DNA of 13,157 nucleotides from Treponema sp. (GCA_031264475.1 JAISEA010000051.1:1-13157); one strand, 5' to 3'; shown: positions 1 to 6,946, numbered from the stretch's first letter. Made by a program: numbers and translations. The notes: generated from the letters alone by a model not told the origin.

Positions 1-211
1 AACGCCATATCGTTCCTCATTATCGCAATCAGCAGTCATATTCTATTGAACAGTCCTCTCTTGAACAGTCCTCTCTAAATGTATTTTTAAGAGCATGAAA
101 TATTGTAATGGGTTCTGAAGGTTTGTGCAAGTCCTAATAAGCTAAAAAGTTCAATTTCACGCCGTACGTCAACTGCTTCACAATTCCCATAAATGATGGT
201 ATATTAAACCC
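1..211. other. upstream region of purM, no gene seen
   Basis: No convincing reading frame is visible here. The stretch contains a perfect 15-bp tandem duplication (TTGAACAGTCCTCTC at 46-60 and again at 61-75). The purM promoter lies at its right end. I see no purine riboswitch-like structure, though a structured leader would have no room if transcription begins at the purM start codon. Confidence 0.6.
177..205 (+). promoter_or_regulatory. purM promoter placed directly on the start codon
   Basis: A -35-like TTCACA (177-182) and a -10-like TATATT (200-205) are separated by 17 bp. Only six bases (AAACCC) lie between the -10 box and the purM ATG at 212, so transcription should start at or within a base or two of the A of ATG. 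No Shine-Dalgarno sequence is visible before the ATG. Together this suggests a leaderless mRNA. The GH1 gene at the other end of the window has the same geometry. Confidence 0.55.
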
Positions 212-1252
212 ATGAATTATAAACAAGCTGGTGTAAATATTGAGGAAGGGTATCGAGCGGTGGGCAAATACCGCGAACTTGCCGCGGGAACTATGAATTC
301 CGCGGTTCTTAACAGCATTGGCGGCTTTGCGGGGTTGTTCTCGCTTGCCGCTTTCAAGGGCATGGAAGAGCCTGTGCTTGTATCAGGCACGGACGGGGTC
401 GGCACGAAGCTTGACGTTGCGTTTAGGCTCAAGAAATACAACACAGTCGGCATAGACTGCGTTGCCATGTGCGTCAACGATATACTTTGCCAAGGGGCGA
501 GTCCTCTTTTCTTTCTGGACTATCTTGCGTGTGGGAAGCTGGATGCGGACGTTGCCGCGGAGATCGTGAAAGGCGTTGCGGTGGGGTGCAGGGAGGTCGG
601 TTGTTCGCTCTTGGGCGGCGAAACCGCAGAGATGCCCGGTTTCTATGGAGAGGGCGTCTACGATGTCGCGGGTTTTGCCGTGGGTCTCGTTGATCGCAAG
701 AATATCATAGATGGGAGCGCTATTAGAAAAGGCGACAGTCTCATCGGAATAGCGTCGTCAGGTCCCCACTCAAGCGGCTTCAGCCTCATCCGCAAAGTCC
801 TGCCTGATCTCGAAGAGGACTTTGGCGGAATGCCTCTTGGGTATGCGTTACTTGAGCCTACTCGTCTCTATGTTAAGCCGATACTCGCGCTCATGGAACG
901 GGTACGGGTAAAAGGGATGGCGCATATCACGGGCGGCGGCTTTTACGAAAACATACCGCGTATGTTCAATCAGCCTCTTGATGCGGTAATCAACCGTGCG
1001 AGTTGGCAAATCCCCCCGATTTTCACCAGAATCGCCACGGCAATCGCCGCTGACCGCGATTATGACGAAAGGCTCATGTTCAATACGTTCAACATGGGAA
1101 TTGGTTTTGTGTTGGCGGTCGCGCCGGAAGACGCGAAGTCATCTATCGGATTCTTGAACGACATGAATTTCCCCGCATGGGAGATTGGAAGAGTCAGCGT
1201 AGGAACAGGAACCGTGCGCTTTACACACCCTTCGCACCCTTCGGGTGTTTAA
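212..1252 (+). CDS. purM: phosphoribosylformylglycinamidine cyclo-ligase (AIR synthetase)
   Basis: PurM catalyses the ATP-dependent ring closure of FGAM to aminoimidazole ribonucleotide, the fifth step of de novo purine synthesis in the cytoplasm. The 346-residue product matches the family's usual length and aligns with it from the first residues. Signature blocks are all present: SGTDGVGTK (58-66, phosphate/nucleotide loop), IDCVAMCVND (81-90), GCSLLGGETAEMPG (130-143), SSGPHSSGFSLIRK (182-195) and, further on, HITGGGFYENIPR. The start is fixed by this match and by the promoter immediately upstream, although no ribosome binding site is visible. It stands alone here with no other pur gene. 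The last residues (HPSHPSGV) lie beyond the conserved domain and are coded by CACCCTTCG repeats forming a hairpin, suggesting that repeat DNA has grown into the 3' end. Identity is secure. Confidence 0.97.
   Translation: MNYKQAGVNIEEGYRAVGKYRELAAGTMNSAVLNSIGGFAGLFSLAAFKGMEEPVLVSGTDGVGTKLDVAFRLKKYNTVGIDCVAMCVNDILCQGASPLFFLDYLACGKLDADVAAEIVKGVAVGCREVGCSLLGGETAEMPGFYGEGVYDVAGFAVGLVDRKNIIDGSAIRKGDSLIGIASSGPHSSGFSLIRKVLPDLEEDFGGMPLGYALLEPTRLYVKPILALMERVRVKGMAHITGGGFYENIPRMFNQPLDAVINRASWQIPPIFTRIATAIAADRDYDERLMFNTFNMGIGFVLAVAPEDAKSSIGFLNDMNFPAWEIGRVSVGTGTVRFTHPSHPSGV
1235..1247 (+). terminator. short hairpin overlapping the end of purM
   Basis: CACCC-TTC-GGGTG forms a five-pair stem with a three-base loop, followed by TTTAAAT. 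It lies inside the last purM codons and stops three bases before the TAA. The same kind of hairpin (CACCC-GCA-GGGTG) recurs in each copy of the nearby 76-bp repeat, so it may be a repeat-family element serving as a weak terminator. The short stem and poor U-tract make terminator function uncertain. Confidence 0.35.
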
Positions 1253-1291
1253 ATACTTCACAAGGGGTGTTGTCTGAAAGGTAGCGCCGCT

Positions 1292-1326
1292 GTCCCCGTC
1301 TTGACGGTTACGCTTGTAAACAAGCG
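1292..1326 (+). repeat. REP-like double-hairpin module, left copy
   Basis: Two adjacent hairpins each have a two-base loop: CCGTC-TT-GACGG (1296-1307) and CGCTTGT-AA-ACAAGCG (1311-1326). A diverged copy lies in inverted orientation at 1641-1675, with 24 of 35 positions matching without gaps. Paired inverted hairpin modules resemble REP/BIME elements. I cannot tell which transposase, if any, moved them. Confidence 0.5.
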
Positions 1327-1462
1327 GAACCTACTCGTTATTAGAAGAAAGGGCGGAGCAGGATGCTTTAAAACACCCGCAGGGTGCGCTTGTAAACAAG
1401 CGGAACCTACTCGTTATTAGAAGAAAGGGCGGAGCAGGACGCTTTAAAACACCCGCAGGGTG
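1311..1462 (+). repeat. two tandem copies of a 76-bp repeat plus a partial third
   Basis: Copy 1 spans 1311-1386 and copy 2 spans 1387-1462, differing at a single visible position (T versus C at the GGAYGC site). A third copy begins at 1463 and decays after about 17 bases. Each unit opens with the palindrome CGCTTGTAAACAAGCG, continues through GGGCGGAGCAGGA and ends in the hairpin CACCCGCAGGGTG. The partial third copy has CGCTTGCACGCAAGCG, where both sides of the seventh stem pair have changed together, keeping the stem intact. Confidence 0.9.
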
Positions 1463-1511
1463 CGCTTGCACGCAAGCGGGGTTCCTGTTCAGAGTTCGGG
1501 GGCGGGTAAGC

Positions 1512-1602
1512 GGTGTCTGACACCAAATAATAAAGAGCAGTTAGCAAAGAGGAAAGTTAGGCGGTGTCTGGCACCACGCCGAGTAGTCCCATATCTGACA
1601 CC
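1512..1602. repeat. cluster of GGTGTCTGACACC palindromes
   Basis: GGTGTCTGACACC is at 1512-1524, the variant GGTGTCTGGCACC at 1563-1575, and a half-element TCTGACACC at 1594-1602. A further fragment, GGTGTCAGA, runs off the window end at 13149-13157. A perfect odd-centred palindrome recurring in intergenic DNA fits a REP-type extragenic element. No adjacent transposase is present. Confidence 0.55.
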
Positions 1603-1640
1603 CACAAGGAAAATGAAAGCGGCTGTGCCTGAACAGGTAA

Positions 1641-1675
1641 CGCTTGCCTGTAAGCATTGCCGTCCTGTCGGGGTC
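1641..1675 (-). repeat. REP-like double-hairpin module, inverted right copy
   Basis: Read on the minus strand, this segment aligns without gaps to 1292-1326, matching at 24 of 35 positions. It starts with GACCCCG and ends with GGCAAGCG. The two copies bracket about 310 bp containing the 76-bp duplication and the GGTGTC palindromes, giving a composite of inverted ends around repeat cargo. Confidence 0.45.
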
Positions 1676-1686
1676 CTTATGAGGGA

Positions 1687-2068
1687 GTCCTCGAACACTC
1701 TCAGAGAGTATTCGGACACTCTCCGAAGGTATTCGGTCTACTCTCAGAAGGTATTCGGTATACTCTCAGAAGGTATTCGGACACTCTCCGAAGGTATTCG
1801 GACACTCTCTGAAGGTATTCGAGACACTCTCCGAAGGTATTCGGACACTCTCCGAAGGTATTCGGACACTCTCGGAAGGTATTCGGACACTCTCCGAAGG
1901 TATTCGATACACTCTCAGAGAGTATTCGGACACTCTCAGAGAGTATTCGGACACTCTCCGAAGGTATTCGATACACTCTCCGAAGGTATTCGGACACTCT
2001 CTGAAGGTATTCGGACACTCTCTGAAGGTATTCGGACACTCTCTGAAGGTATTCGGACACTCTCTGAA
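1687..2068. repeat. tandem array of 17 units, 21 or 22 bp each
   Basis: Seventeen complete units run from 1707 to 2068, preceded by a partial one (1687-1706). Twelve units are 21 bp and five are 22 bp. The core TTCGGACACTCTCCGAA is an imperfect palindrome: TTCGGA pairs with TCCGAA around a five-base loop. Several units carry TCTGAA instead, which still pairs through a G-U wobble. Other units carry CTCAGAG followed by AGTATT, allowing an alternative GAGAGT/ACTCTC pairing with the next unit. There are no unique spacers, so it is not a CRISPR. No gene reads through it convincingly. Confidence 0.9.
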
Positions 2069-2137
2069 CGTCTACCGCCGCGCCCCGTTCTTTGCTCATT
2101 ACTCATTGCTATCTGCTCATTACTATCTGCTCTTTGT

Positions 2138-3265
2138 TCAGACTTCCTGTATGATTTGAAAAGTCCGCTCCGCGCATTTATCCCAAGAGAATGACTTAAC
2201 CTGTTCAAGCCCCAGCCTACGATATTCGCGGTAAACGTCGTGGTTTGTGGCAAGCACCACCATGCGGTCAGCCATGTCTTCAGGGTTTTCCGCGTCAAAA
2301 TAGAGCGCCGCGTGTTCCGCGGTTTCCGGCAGAGAAGCGGCGCGAGCGCACGCCACCGGGATACCACACGCCATCGCCTCAAGTACGCCCAAGCCAAAGC
2401 CTTCGTAAAGCGAAGGCACAACCACCATGTCCGCGCCTGAATACAAGGCGGGCAGACTGTTGGACGGGAAATGCCCTGGGAAAAAAATGTCCGTCTTATA
2501 AGGAGACGCTGCCGCGGCTTCTTTAACCTTTTCCGCCCCTCGACTATCGCTTCCCGCGCATACAAGACGGTGCGGGTAATGAGTGCGGCTCTTGAATATG
2601 TTGAACGCCGTGATGAGCCTGACATGATTCTTCACAGGATGCTCTATACGAGAAATATAAAGGATGTACGGCTGGCGAAAACTAAAAGGCTGGATAAGCA
2701 CGATACTATCTTCATTCTTGGGACGCGGGTAGAATTTCGTAGTGTCAATGCCGTTAGGCACCACCTCAATACGATTCTCCCGCACTTTGGCTATGTCAAT
2801 CAATTCTTGCTTGATGAAGTCGCTCACCGCGATGATCTTATCCATACGACGCAGGATGTTGGGAAAGATGTACCGGAGAAACGAACCGATGTAATCCATT
2901 TTCTCTCTCGCGCCCCAATAACGCGCCATGTCGTGAACCGTCCCTATGGTGGGACACGGCGAGTCATAAGGGAGACGCCGGTGCGCGGCGGGGAAAAAAC
3001 ACGCATTATAGGCGCGTTTGCGGGCGAATTTCGCGTATTGAAACACGTGCCACGCCATATTCGGGAATCTACCGTTTATCCGACACTGGGGGATAAACTC
3101 GAAGTTGGGAGCAGATTCGCTAAAGGTAAAACGGTCGAATTCCCACCCGAAAAGCTCGTAACTCGCTCCAGAAGACGGTGGAATACGCTTTAATAGTTGC
3201 ATCAAATACATACCCACCCCAGACATACCGCTGTCGCAAGAAAATGCGTCAATCCCTATTTTCAT
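2138..3265 (-). CDS. GT4-family (GT-B fold) glycosyltransferase
   Basis: The 375-residue product is a retaining GT-B glycosyltransferase transferring a sugar from a nucleotide-sugar donor. Acceptor and donor cannot be read from sequence. The N-terminal domain opens with MKIGIDAF and a glycine-containing turn (GVGMY, 16-20) typical of the acceptor half. A linker block VVPNGIDTTKFYP leads into the C-terminal Rossmann domain, which has the donor-binding EX7E motif EGFGLGVLE (E288 and E296) and a following GIPV segment. There is no signal peptide or membrane helix, so it is cytoplasmic. AAGGAG sits five bases before the ATG. It lies 71 bp downstream of the GH57-like gene on the same strand, suggesting a shared polysaccharide role, but LPS-like, capsule and glycogen-type products are all possible. 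Confidence 0.9.
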   Translation of the reverse strand: MKIGIDAFSCDSGMSGVGMYLMQLLKRIPPSSGASYELFGWEFDRFTFSESAPNFEFIPQCRINGRFPNMAWHVFQYAKFARKRAYNACFFPAAHRRLPYDSPCPTIGTVHDMARYWGAREKMDYIGSFLRYIFPNILRRMDKIIAVSDFIKQELIDIAKVRENRIEVVPNGIDTTKFYPRPKNEDSIVLIQPFSFRQPYILYISRIEHPVKNHVRLITAFNIFKSRTHYPHRLVCAGSDSRGAEKVKEAAAASPYKTDIFFPGHFPSNSLPALYSGADMVVVPSLYEGFGLGVLEAMACGIPVACARAASLPETAEHAALYFDAENPEDMADRMVVLATNHDVYREYRRLGLEQVKSFSWDKCAERTFQIIQEV

Positions 3266-3290
3266 AGCGGCTCCTTCTCAGTGCGAAGTA

Positions 3291-3334
3291 AACGCTATAT
3301 GAAAGCAAGTAGCGTTCATATAACGGACTCCGTT
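3291..3334 (-). terminator. overlapping hairpins between the GH57-like and glycosyltransferase genes
   Basis: The 71-bp gap contains three nested or adjacent inverted repeats: AACGCT (3291-3296) with AGCGTT (3311-3316), ATATGAA (3297-3303) with TTCATAT (3315-3321), and AACGG-ACT-CCGTT (3322-3334). The first two compete with each other. No U-tract follows, so they could be an attenuator or mRNA-stability element rather than a true terminator. Confidence 0.3.
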
Positions 3335-3336
3335 CA

Positions 3337-5265
3337 CTAGTGATACATCCTCAGTTTAAATTCAATCTCAAACTGTTTCCCTGTCTCCAAAGATATTGGT
3401 TTTATTGGCGCAATGTTCGTAGATTGGTACATGGCGTCAATCATATCGCCGTTTCCTAGAGGGCAAGGCGTCTTGACGGACGTTATATACGCATCAAAGA
3501 ACGTATCAGCGGCAATATCAACGACGGTCTCATTCTCTATGTCCTGAAATTTAACGCCTTGAATGTTGAACAACGCTTCCCCTAAGTTGACCGGGTCTTT
3601 TATTTCACCGTTGAGCTTGAATATCCGCAAGGAAGCGACCCCATCCCCAGAGAACGAAATATCTATGCTGGGAATAAAAAGAAATTCCACATCAGACCCC
3701 TTGTTCTCAAACAAGTAATGAACCGTCAATGTGCTCTTTTTTAGCTGAAAGGTCTTTTCCATTGCGATGTTTCCAAATGGAAGGGCTGTATTGACGGGCA
3801 GATGAAAGACGGCTTTTCTATGCGTCTTGTCCACCTCCTGTATTTCAAACCTTTCCTTCCCGCAGAAACGAAATGTGTGTTTGTCTGGATGCATCTCCAT
3901 GAATCCATTTTGGCAGATATTCGTCTCATCCGCAAACAGCGTCTCAAGAGACGTTTCTTTGGGCGCAAACACGTCGTAAAACGCGGTCCGCCTGCCACAG
4001 TCCGGGGCTATGGTAAAAGTATCCAAATAATTAAACGTTTTCGGCAGGTAATCTAGCTCGAACACACCCGCGCCGTCTTGCTTAACATAGCAGTTGACGA
4101 GTTCCTCCTGAAACAGAAATTCATCTTTCCCATCCATGTCGAAATCAAAAGCTAAGAGCGAAGGCGTGAAATCATCTTTTTCCCTGCTGATTTTCTCCGC
4201 TTCAAGAAGGGCTTTATACGCCGCCTTGCGTACCGTACGGCGATAAACCCCGCCGCTGACCGAAGGGCAGAATACATCATAGACTTGGGCTTTCCAGATT
4301 TCCTCGCGCGCGGTACGCTTCCGAGACTTATCGCCTTTAAGCTGGTTGATAAGCAGACAGGTAAACATCATTTTTGAATAGATACAGTTTGCCTCCGAGT
4401 ATTTGATGAGGAATTGGCGGGGCGATTCGTATTTCGGCGTGGATACGCTTCTTGATAGCGCCTCGAAACTCAAAGAGCTGGGAAAATACGCCTTGGGCAA
4501 ACATTTGAAATTCTTATAGAGCTTGGAAGGGATTGTAAAATCAATGCGTGACTCAAAACGGGCAAGGTCTTCAAAAAAGAATTGGTATGTGAAGTCTGAC
4601 GATTCGGTTGCTTCGGCAAAGAGAATATCCGGAAACACGCAGATGACGTTCTCCTTGTCGGCTCGTTTCTGGGCAAGCAGGTCTTCCAAAACACCCCTCG
4701 CTCTTCTTTGGGCGAAGCGGGAATTCAAATTACGGGCGACCGGAAATACCGTGATGGTCTTGCCTTGATCTTCGGTAATGCACGGAGAATCGCCGGATAA
4801 GCCCGCGAGTAGAAATTGGTCTTCATCGAGGAATGTATAGAGCATACCGCTATTGTAGAGGGGAACCACCATGTTTTGCTCCCACGCCAAAGCGGGTAGA
4901 TGGCAACCTTGCGGACGTTTGCCGAACTGTCTTCGTAAGTATGTGGTAAGAAGCTCAATCTGTCCCAATTTATCGACGAGCGGAATCAGAGGCGTCATGG
5001 GTTCGTAAAAAGCGCCACCAAGTATTTCTACTTGTCTGCGAGAAGCCATCTCTTCAATGAGCATAAGAAATTCAGGGTGCGCCCGTTCCAGCCAGTGCAG
5101 GAGAATACCCGAATAGTGCAGAGTCGCCTGAATTTTTGGGAACTTGTAAAGCGCCGATATGAAAGGCTTGAGCTTATTACGATAGACCCTTTCGTATTCA
5201 TCGTCATCTATGCCGGGCGGCAGATGATTATGCGAACCCAATATGAAACTTACTTTTTCCACCAT
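3337..5265 (-). CDS. GH57-family alpha-glucan enzyme homologue, probably missing its catalytic nucleophile
   Basis: The 642-residue protein has the layout of GH57 alpha-amylase/4-alpha-glucanotransferase proteins: an N-terminal (beta/alpha)7-type barrel, a helical DUF1925-like middle (about 335-360, with SGGVY and AAYKALLEAE) and a C-terminal DUF1926-like beta domain (about 400-640). Motif 1 is clear (HNHLP, 12-16), as is motif 2 (EILGGAFYEPMTPLIP, 80-95). In motif 3, family members have a W-L-T-E-R-V-W type sequence. Here it is CHLPALAWEQN (121-131), placing Ala125 where the nucleophile Glu is expected. Motif 4 is also poor (FPDILFAEA, 211-219): Asp213 might be the acid/base but the following G-E-x-F-G pattern is gone. 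The YWHG block of the middle domain reads FCPS. There is no signal peptide. AAGGA precedes the ATG by four bases. It may bind glucan without cleaving it. Family placement is firm; activity is doubtful. Confidence 0.85.
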   Translation of the reverse strand: MVEKVSFILGSHNHLPPGIDDDEYERVYRNKLKPFISALYKFPKIQATLHYSGILLHWLERAHPEFLMLIEEMASRRQVEILGGAFYEPMTPLIPLVDKLGQIELLTTYLRRQFGKRPQGCHLPALAWEQNMVVPLYNSGMLYTFLDEDQFLLAGLSGDSPCITEDQGKTITVFPVARNLNSRFAQRRARGVLEDLLAQKRADKENVICVFPDILFAEATESSDFTYQFFFEDLARFESRIDFTIPSKLYKNFKCLPKAYFPSSLSFEALSRSVSTPKYESPRQFLIKYSEANCIYSKMMFTCLLINQLKGDKSRKRTAREEIWKAQVYDVFCPSVSGGVYRRTVRKAAYKALLEAEKISREKDDFTPSLLAFDFDMDGKDEFLFQEELVNCYVKQDGAGVFELDYLPKTFNYLDTFTIAPDCGRRTAFYDVFAPKETSLETLFADETNICQNGFMEMHPDKHTFRFCGKERFEIQEVDKTHRKAVFHLPVNTALPFGNIAMEKTFQLKKSTLTVHYLFENKGSDVEFLFIPSIDISFSGDGVASLRIFKLNGEIKDPVNLGEALFNIQGVKFQDIENETVVDIAADTFFDAYITSVKTPCPLGNGDMIDAMYQSTNIAPIKPISLETGKQFEIEFKLRMYH

Positions 5266-5288
5266 TTTTCCTTAAAGTTTACGGACAT

Positions 5289-5305
5289 TTTTCAATAATT
5301 GAAAA
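5289..5305. promoter_or_regulatory. perfect 17-bp palindrome upstream of the GH57-like gene
   Basis: TTTTCAATAATTGAAAA is a perfect odd-centred inverted repeat beginning 24 bp upstream of the GH57-like start codon and 51 bp after the rnfA stop. It is too AT-rich to be a convincing terminator. Position and symmetry suit an operator for a dimeric regulator controlling the GH57-glycosyltransferase pair. I do not recognise the regulator. Confidence 0.4.
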
Positions 5306-5355
5306 TTTCGAGTCGTCGCTGAAGACTGCGCTCTTTGAACGCGTACGAGTTATGC

Positions 5356-5937
5356 TTATCTTCCCGTTAGCGCGTTGAACAACAGCACGGCAGACGTTGT
5401 GAAAATGAGGGACAAGAATCCCATAGAAATAAGCATGAGCGGCTTTCCTTGCAGGAACGCGGGTACCGCTTCCATAGACGCCTTTTTACGGATTTCGTTG
5501 AGTATAAGTATTGAAAACAACATTCCACCCACGAAACTCAACGACATGACGAAGGCTTCCAGAAAGGTCCCCGCGATATGTATGGTCAGTATGAAGGAAA
5601 GCAAGGTAATCCCGTTGTATGCTGACAGAGGTGTGAATACCTTCGCCGCTTCCATTTTCGGGAAGATATTCTGTTGAAGTCTGTCGGCGAGTTTTTCAAG
5701 TCCGATGCAGGCTATAGAACAGAGTGGGAAAAACAGTATGTAACAAAAGAATATAGGAAAGAAAGGGATCAGGACGTATGTGAACACCGCCCATAGAAGC
5801 CATACGCTCACAAAAAGAACGCCCGCTTGCAGGAAGGGCAAGGGAGCCGCCTTTTTGTCGGTCAATTCACGCACACCTAACCCGAACTGAACGACAAGGT
5901 TAAAGGCGAGACTTGCGGAAACAGCCAAAAGTATCAT
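5356..5937 (-). CDS. rnfA: RnfA-like membrane subunit lacking both cluster cysteines
   Basis: RnfA and RnfE are paired antiparallel membrane subunits of the Rnf ion-translocating ferredoxin:NAD+ oxidoreductase and normally share a 2Fe-2S cluster between them. This 193-residue, six-helix protein has the family length and aligns end to end. The C-terminal block is clearest (ASMEAVPAFLQGKP, 153-166, then a helix ending LFNALTGR). The first conserved cysteine, in the family's LGLCPF, is Gly21 here (FGLGVRE). The second, in TTNCAVLG, is Gly109 (SAYNGITL). The only cysteines are 65, 73 and 77 in another helix. Its ATG overlaps the rnfE stop as ATGA, with GGAGGG upstream. It is last in the rnf run and no rnfB follows. 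Family call good; function uncertain. Confidence 0.85.
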   Translation of the reverse strand: MILLAVSASLAFNLVVQFGLGVRELTDKKAAPLPFLQAGVLFVSVWLLWAVFTYVLIPFFPIFFCYILFFPLCSIACIGLEKLADRLQQNIFPKMEAAKVFTPLSAYNGITLLSFILTIHIAGTFLEAFVMSLSFVGGMLFSILILNEIRKKASMEAVPAFLQGKPLMLISMGFLSLIFTTSAVLLFNALTGR

Positions 5938-6554
5938 ATTTTCCCTCCGGTATACTGACGTTTCATGTTAATAAACACGGCTGTAATGTAGCCTAGTAAC
6001 AAGAACGCGCCAGACGAACTTGCGAGGAGTCTAATTGGTAGAAAATCATTTTCACCGGAGTCCCCGAATAGCTCCACAATGCCCTGTTCGCCGCCCGGAA
6101 ACGAAAGCGACTTGAAACCCAGCGGCTCCCTAATGAGGGAAAGCCCTATGATGGGAATCCCTATCATCAATGCGTCCCGAACCGCATAAGAGACCGTATT
6201 CACGACTGACATGGACTCGATATTCTTGAACGTGTTTGAGCTTATGAAACAACAGGGTATCAACAGTGTTATGCACAGGCTCCCCATAGTAAGAAATGGA
6301 CTTACGAACCATAACAAAAAAAGGTAGATTCCAGCGATGAGTCCCATAAAGAACACGGCAACGATGTTCTTTCCGGTTTCAGGAAGAATCGGTTTCGCGG
6401 AGGAAAGGACCAGGGCAGTCAAGACGTAAACCCATACGAGTCCCACAGCCGCGACCATCGCAAAAGCGAGTCTTCCTGAAGCTATGAGCAAAAGACTCGC
6501 GCATGAAAGAGGCGCAAACGACGAATCAAAGAGCATTTGTGTTTTAAAATTCAT
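5934..6554 (-). CDS. rnfE: RnfE-like membrane subunit
   Basis: This is the partner of RnfA in the membrane core of Rnf. It has 206 residues and about six hydrophobic segments. The most diagnostic stretch is LIREPLGFKSLSFPGG (140-155), matching the family's L-R-E-x-x-G-x-G-T-L-F-x-G element. Unlike RnfA here, it keeps cysteines where the cluster ligands are expected: Cys18 (PLSCAS) for the first and Cys101/Cys102 (LIPCCF) for the second. It therefore has half of the usual four-cysteine site while its partner has none. Start and stop both overlap neighbours as ATGA (with rnfG upstream and rnfA downstream), and AGGA lies five bases before the ATG. The N-terminus is divergent. Confidence 0.85.
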   Translation of the reverse strand: MNFKTQMLFDSSFAPLSCASLLLIASGRLAFAMVAAVGLVWVYVLTALVLSSAKPILPETGKNIVAVFFMGLIAGIYLFLLWFVSPFLTMGSLCITLLIPCCFISSNTFKNIESMSVVNTVSYAVRDALMIGIPIIGLSLIREPLGFKSLSFPGGEQGIVELFGDSGENDFLPIRLLASSSGAFLLLGYITAVFINMKRQYTGGKI

Positions 6555-6946
6555 TTTATTCCTACTTCCTTTTCTATGCGGCGAATATAAATGTCTATAA
6601 ACCCTCTGGAGAGATGCCTATAAACGGTCTTCGCGTAATTATTGAGTGGTTTGACCTCAATGTCTACACCATTCACAAAAGCGATATACGGGACCAGAAT
6701 ACCTCCGTCCATGACGGCAAACATCACGGCTCTCTCGTCAGTATCGCTCACTGTCCACCACACCCCGGCCGCGCTCACGCCTGTCGAGGCGACAAGCAGT
6801 CTATCGCTATCGCCGTTCTCTATAAGCAGTCTGTTTATCGAGCGCCGAAGAGCTTCATTGCGGGCAGGCTGGGTAAAAAAGAACAGCAACCATCCGATTA
6901 AAAGAATACCCGCTATCCATGCCGCTATTATCCCTATATTTCTCAA
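6551..6946 (-). CDS. small one-helix membrane protein in the rnfG position
   Basis: Between rnfD and rnfE, where rnfG normally sits, is a protein of about 131 residues with one N-terminal membrane helix (about 4-24) and a soluble domain that should face the periplasm if oriented like RnfG. Canonical RnfG is about 190-210 residues and carries an ETPGLG element and an SGAT-type site for covalent FMN; neither is present. The soluble part includes VMDGGILVPYIAFVNGVDIEV (79-99 region) and ends with charged helix-like sequence. I prefer the TTG start at 6946, preceded by AGGAG at seven bases. The longer frame reaches another TTG at 6985 without such a site. Its TGA overlaps the rnfE ATG. Calling it RnfG rests mainly on position; it may be an unrelated small subunit. 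Confidence 0.55.
   Translation of the reverse strand: MRNIGIIAAWIAGILLIGWLLFFFTQPARNEALRRSINRLLIENGDSDRLLVASTGVSAAGVWWTVSDTDERAVMFAVMDGGILVPYIAFVNGVDIEVKPLNNYAKTVYRHLSRGFIDIYIRRIEKEVGIK

Larger units (their letters stand above)
1253..2137. other. gene-free repeat zone between convergent purM and glycosyltransferase
   Basis: This 885-bp stretch has no believable gene. From left to right it holds a CCGTC-TT-GACGG hairpin (1296-1307), a 76-bp tandem duplication (1311-1462) with a partial third copy, GGTGTC-type palindromes (1512-1602), a diverged inverted copy of the left hairpin module (1641-1675), the 21/22-bp array (1687-2068) and a low-complexity stretch of CTCATTACT/CTATCTG repeats (about 2093-2133). 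Long open frames across the array on both strands are a by-product of its near-multiple-of-three period. Confidence 0.8.

Noticed and set aside
46..75. 15-bp perfect tandem duplication as an attachment site
   Set aside because: The two copies are adjacent with nothing between them and no integrase or tRNA nearby; simple slippage explains it.
1687..2068. CRISPR array
   Set aside because: Units are contiguous, with no unique spacers, and there are no cas genes in the window.
1460..2194. 244-residue open frame across the first array on the plus strand, and matching frames on the minus strand
   Set aside because: The frames stay open because of the repeat period, shift between units wherever a 22-bp unit occurs, lack ribosome binding sites and encode low-complexity repeats in several frames at once.
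2245..3193. Plus-strand frames opposite the glycosyltransferase
   Set aside because: They are antisense shadows of a gene with a clear family match and ribosome binding site, and their products resemble no known protein.
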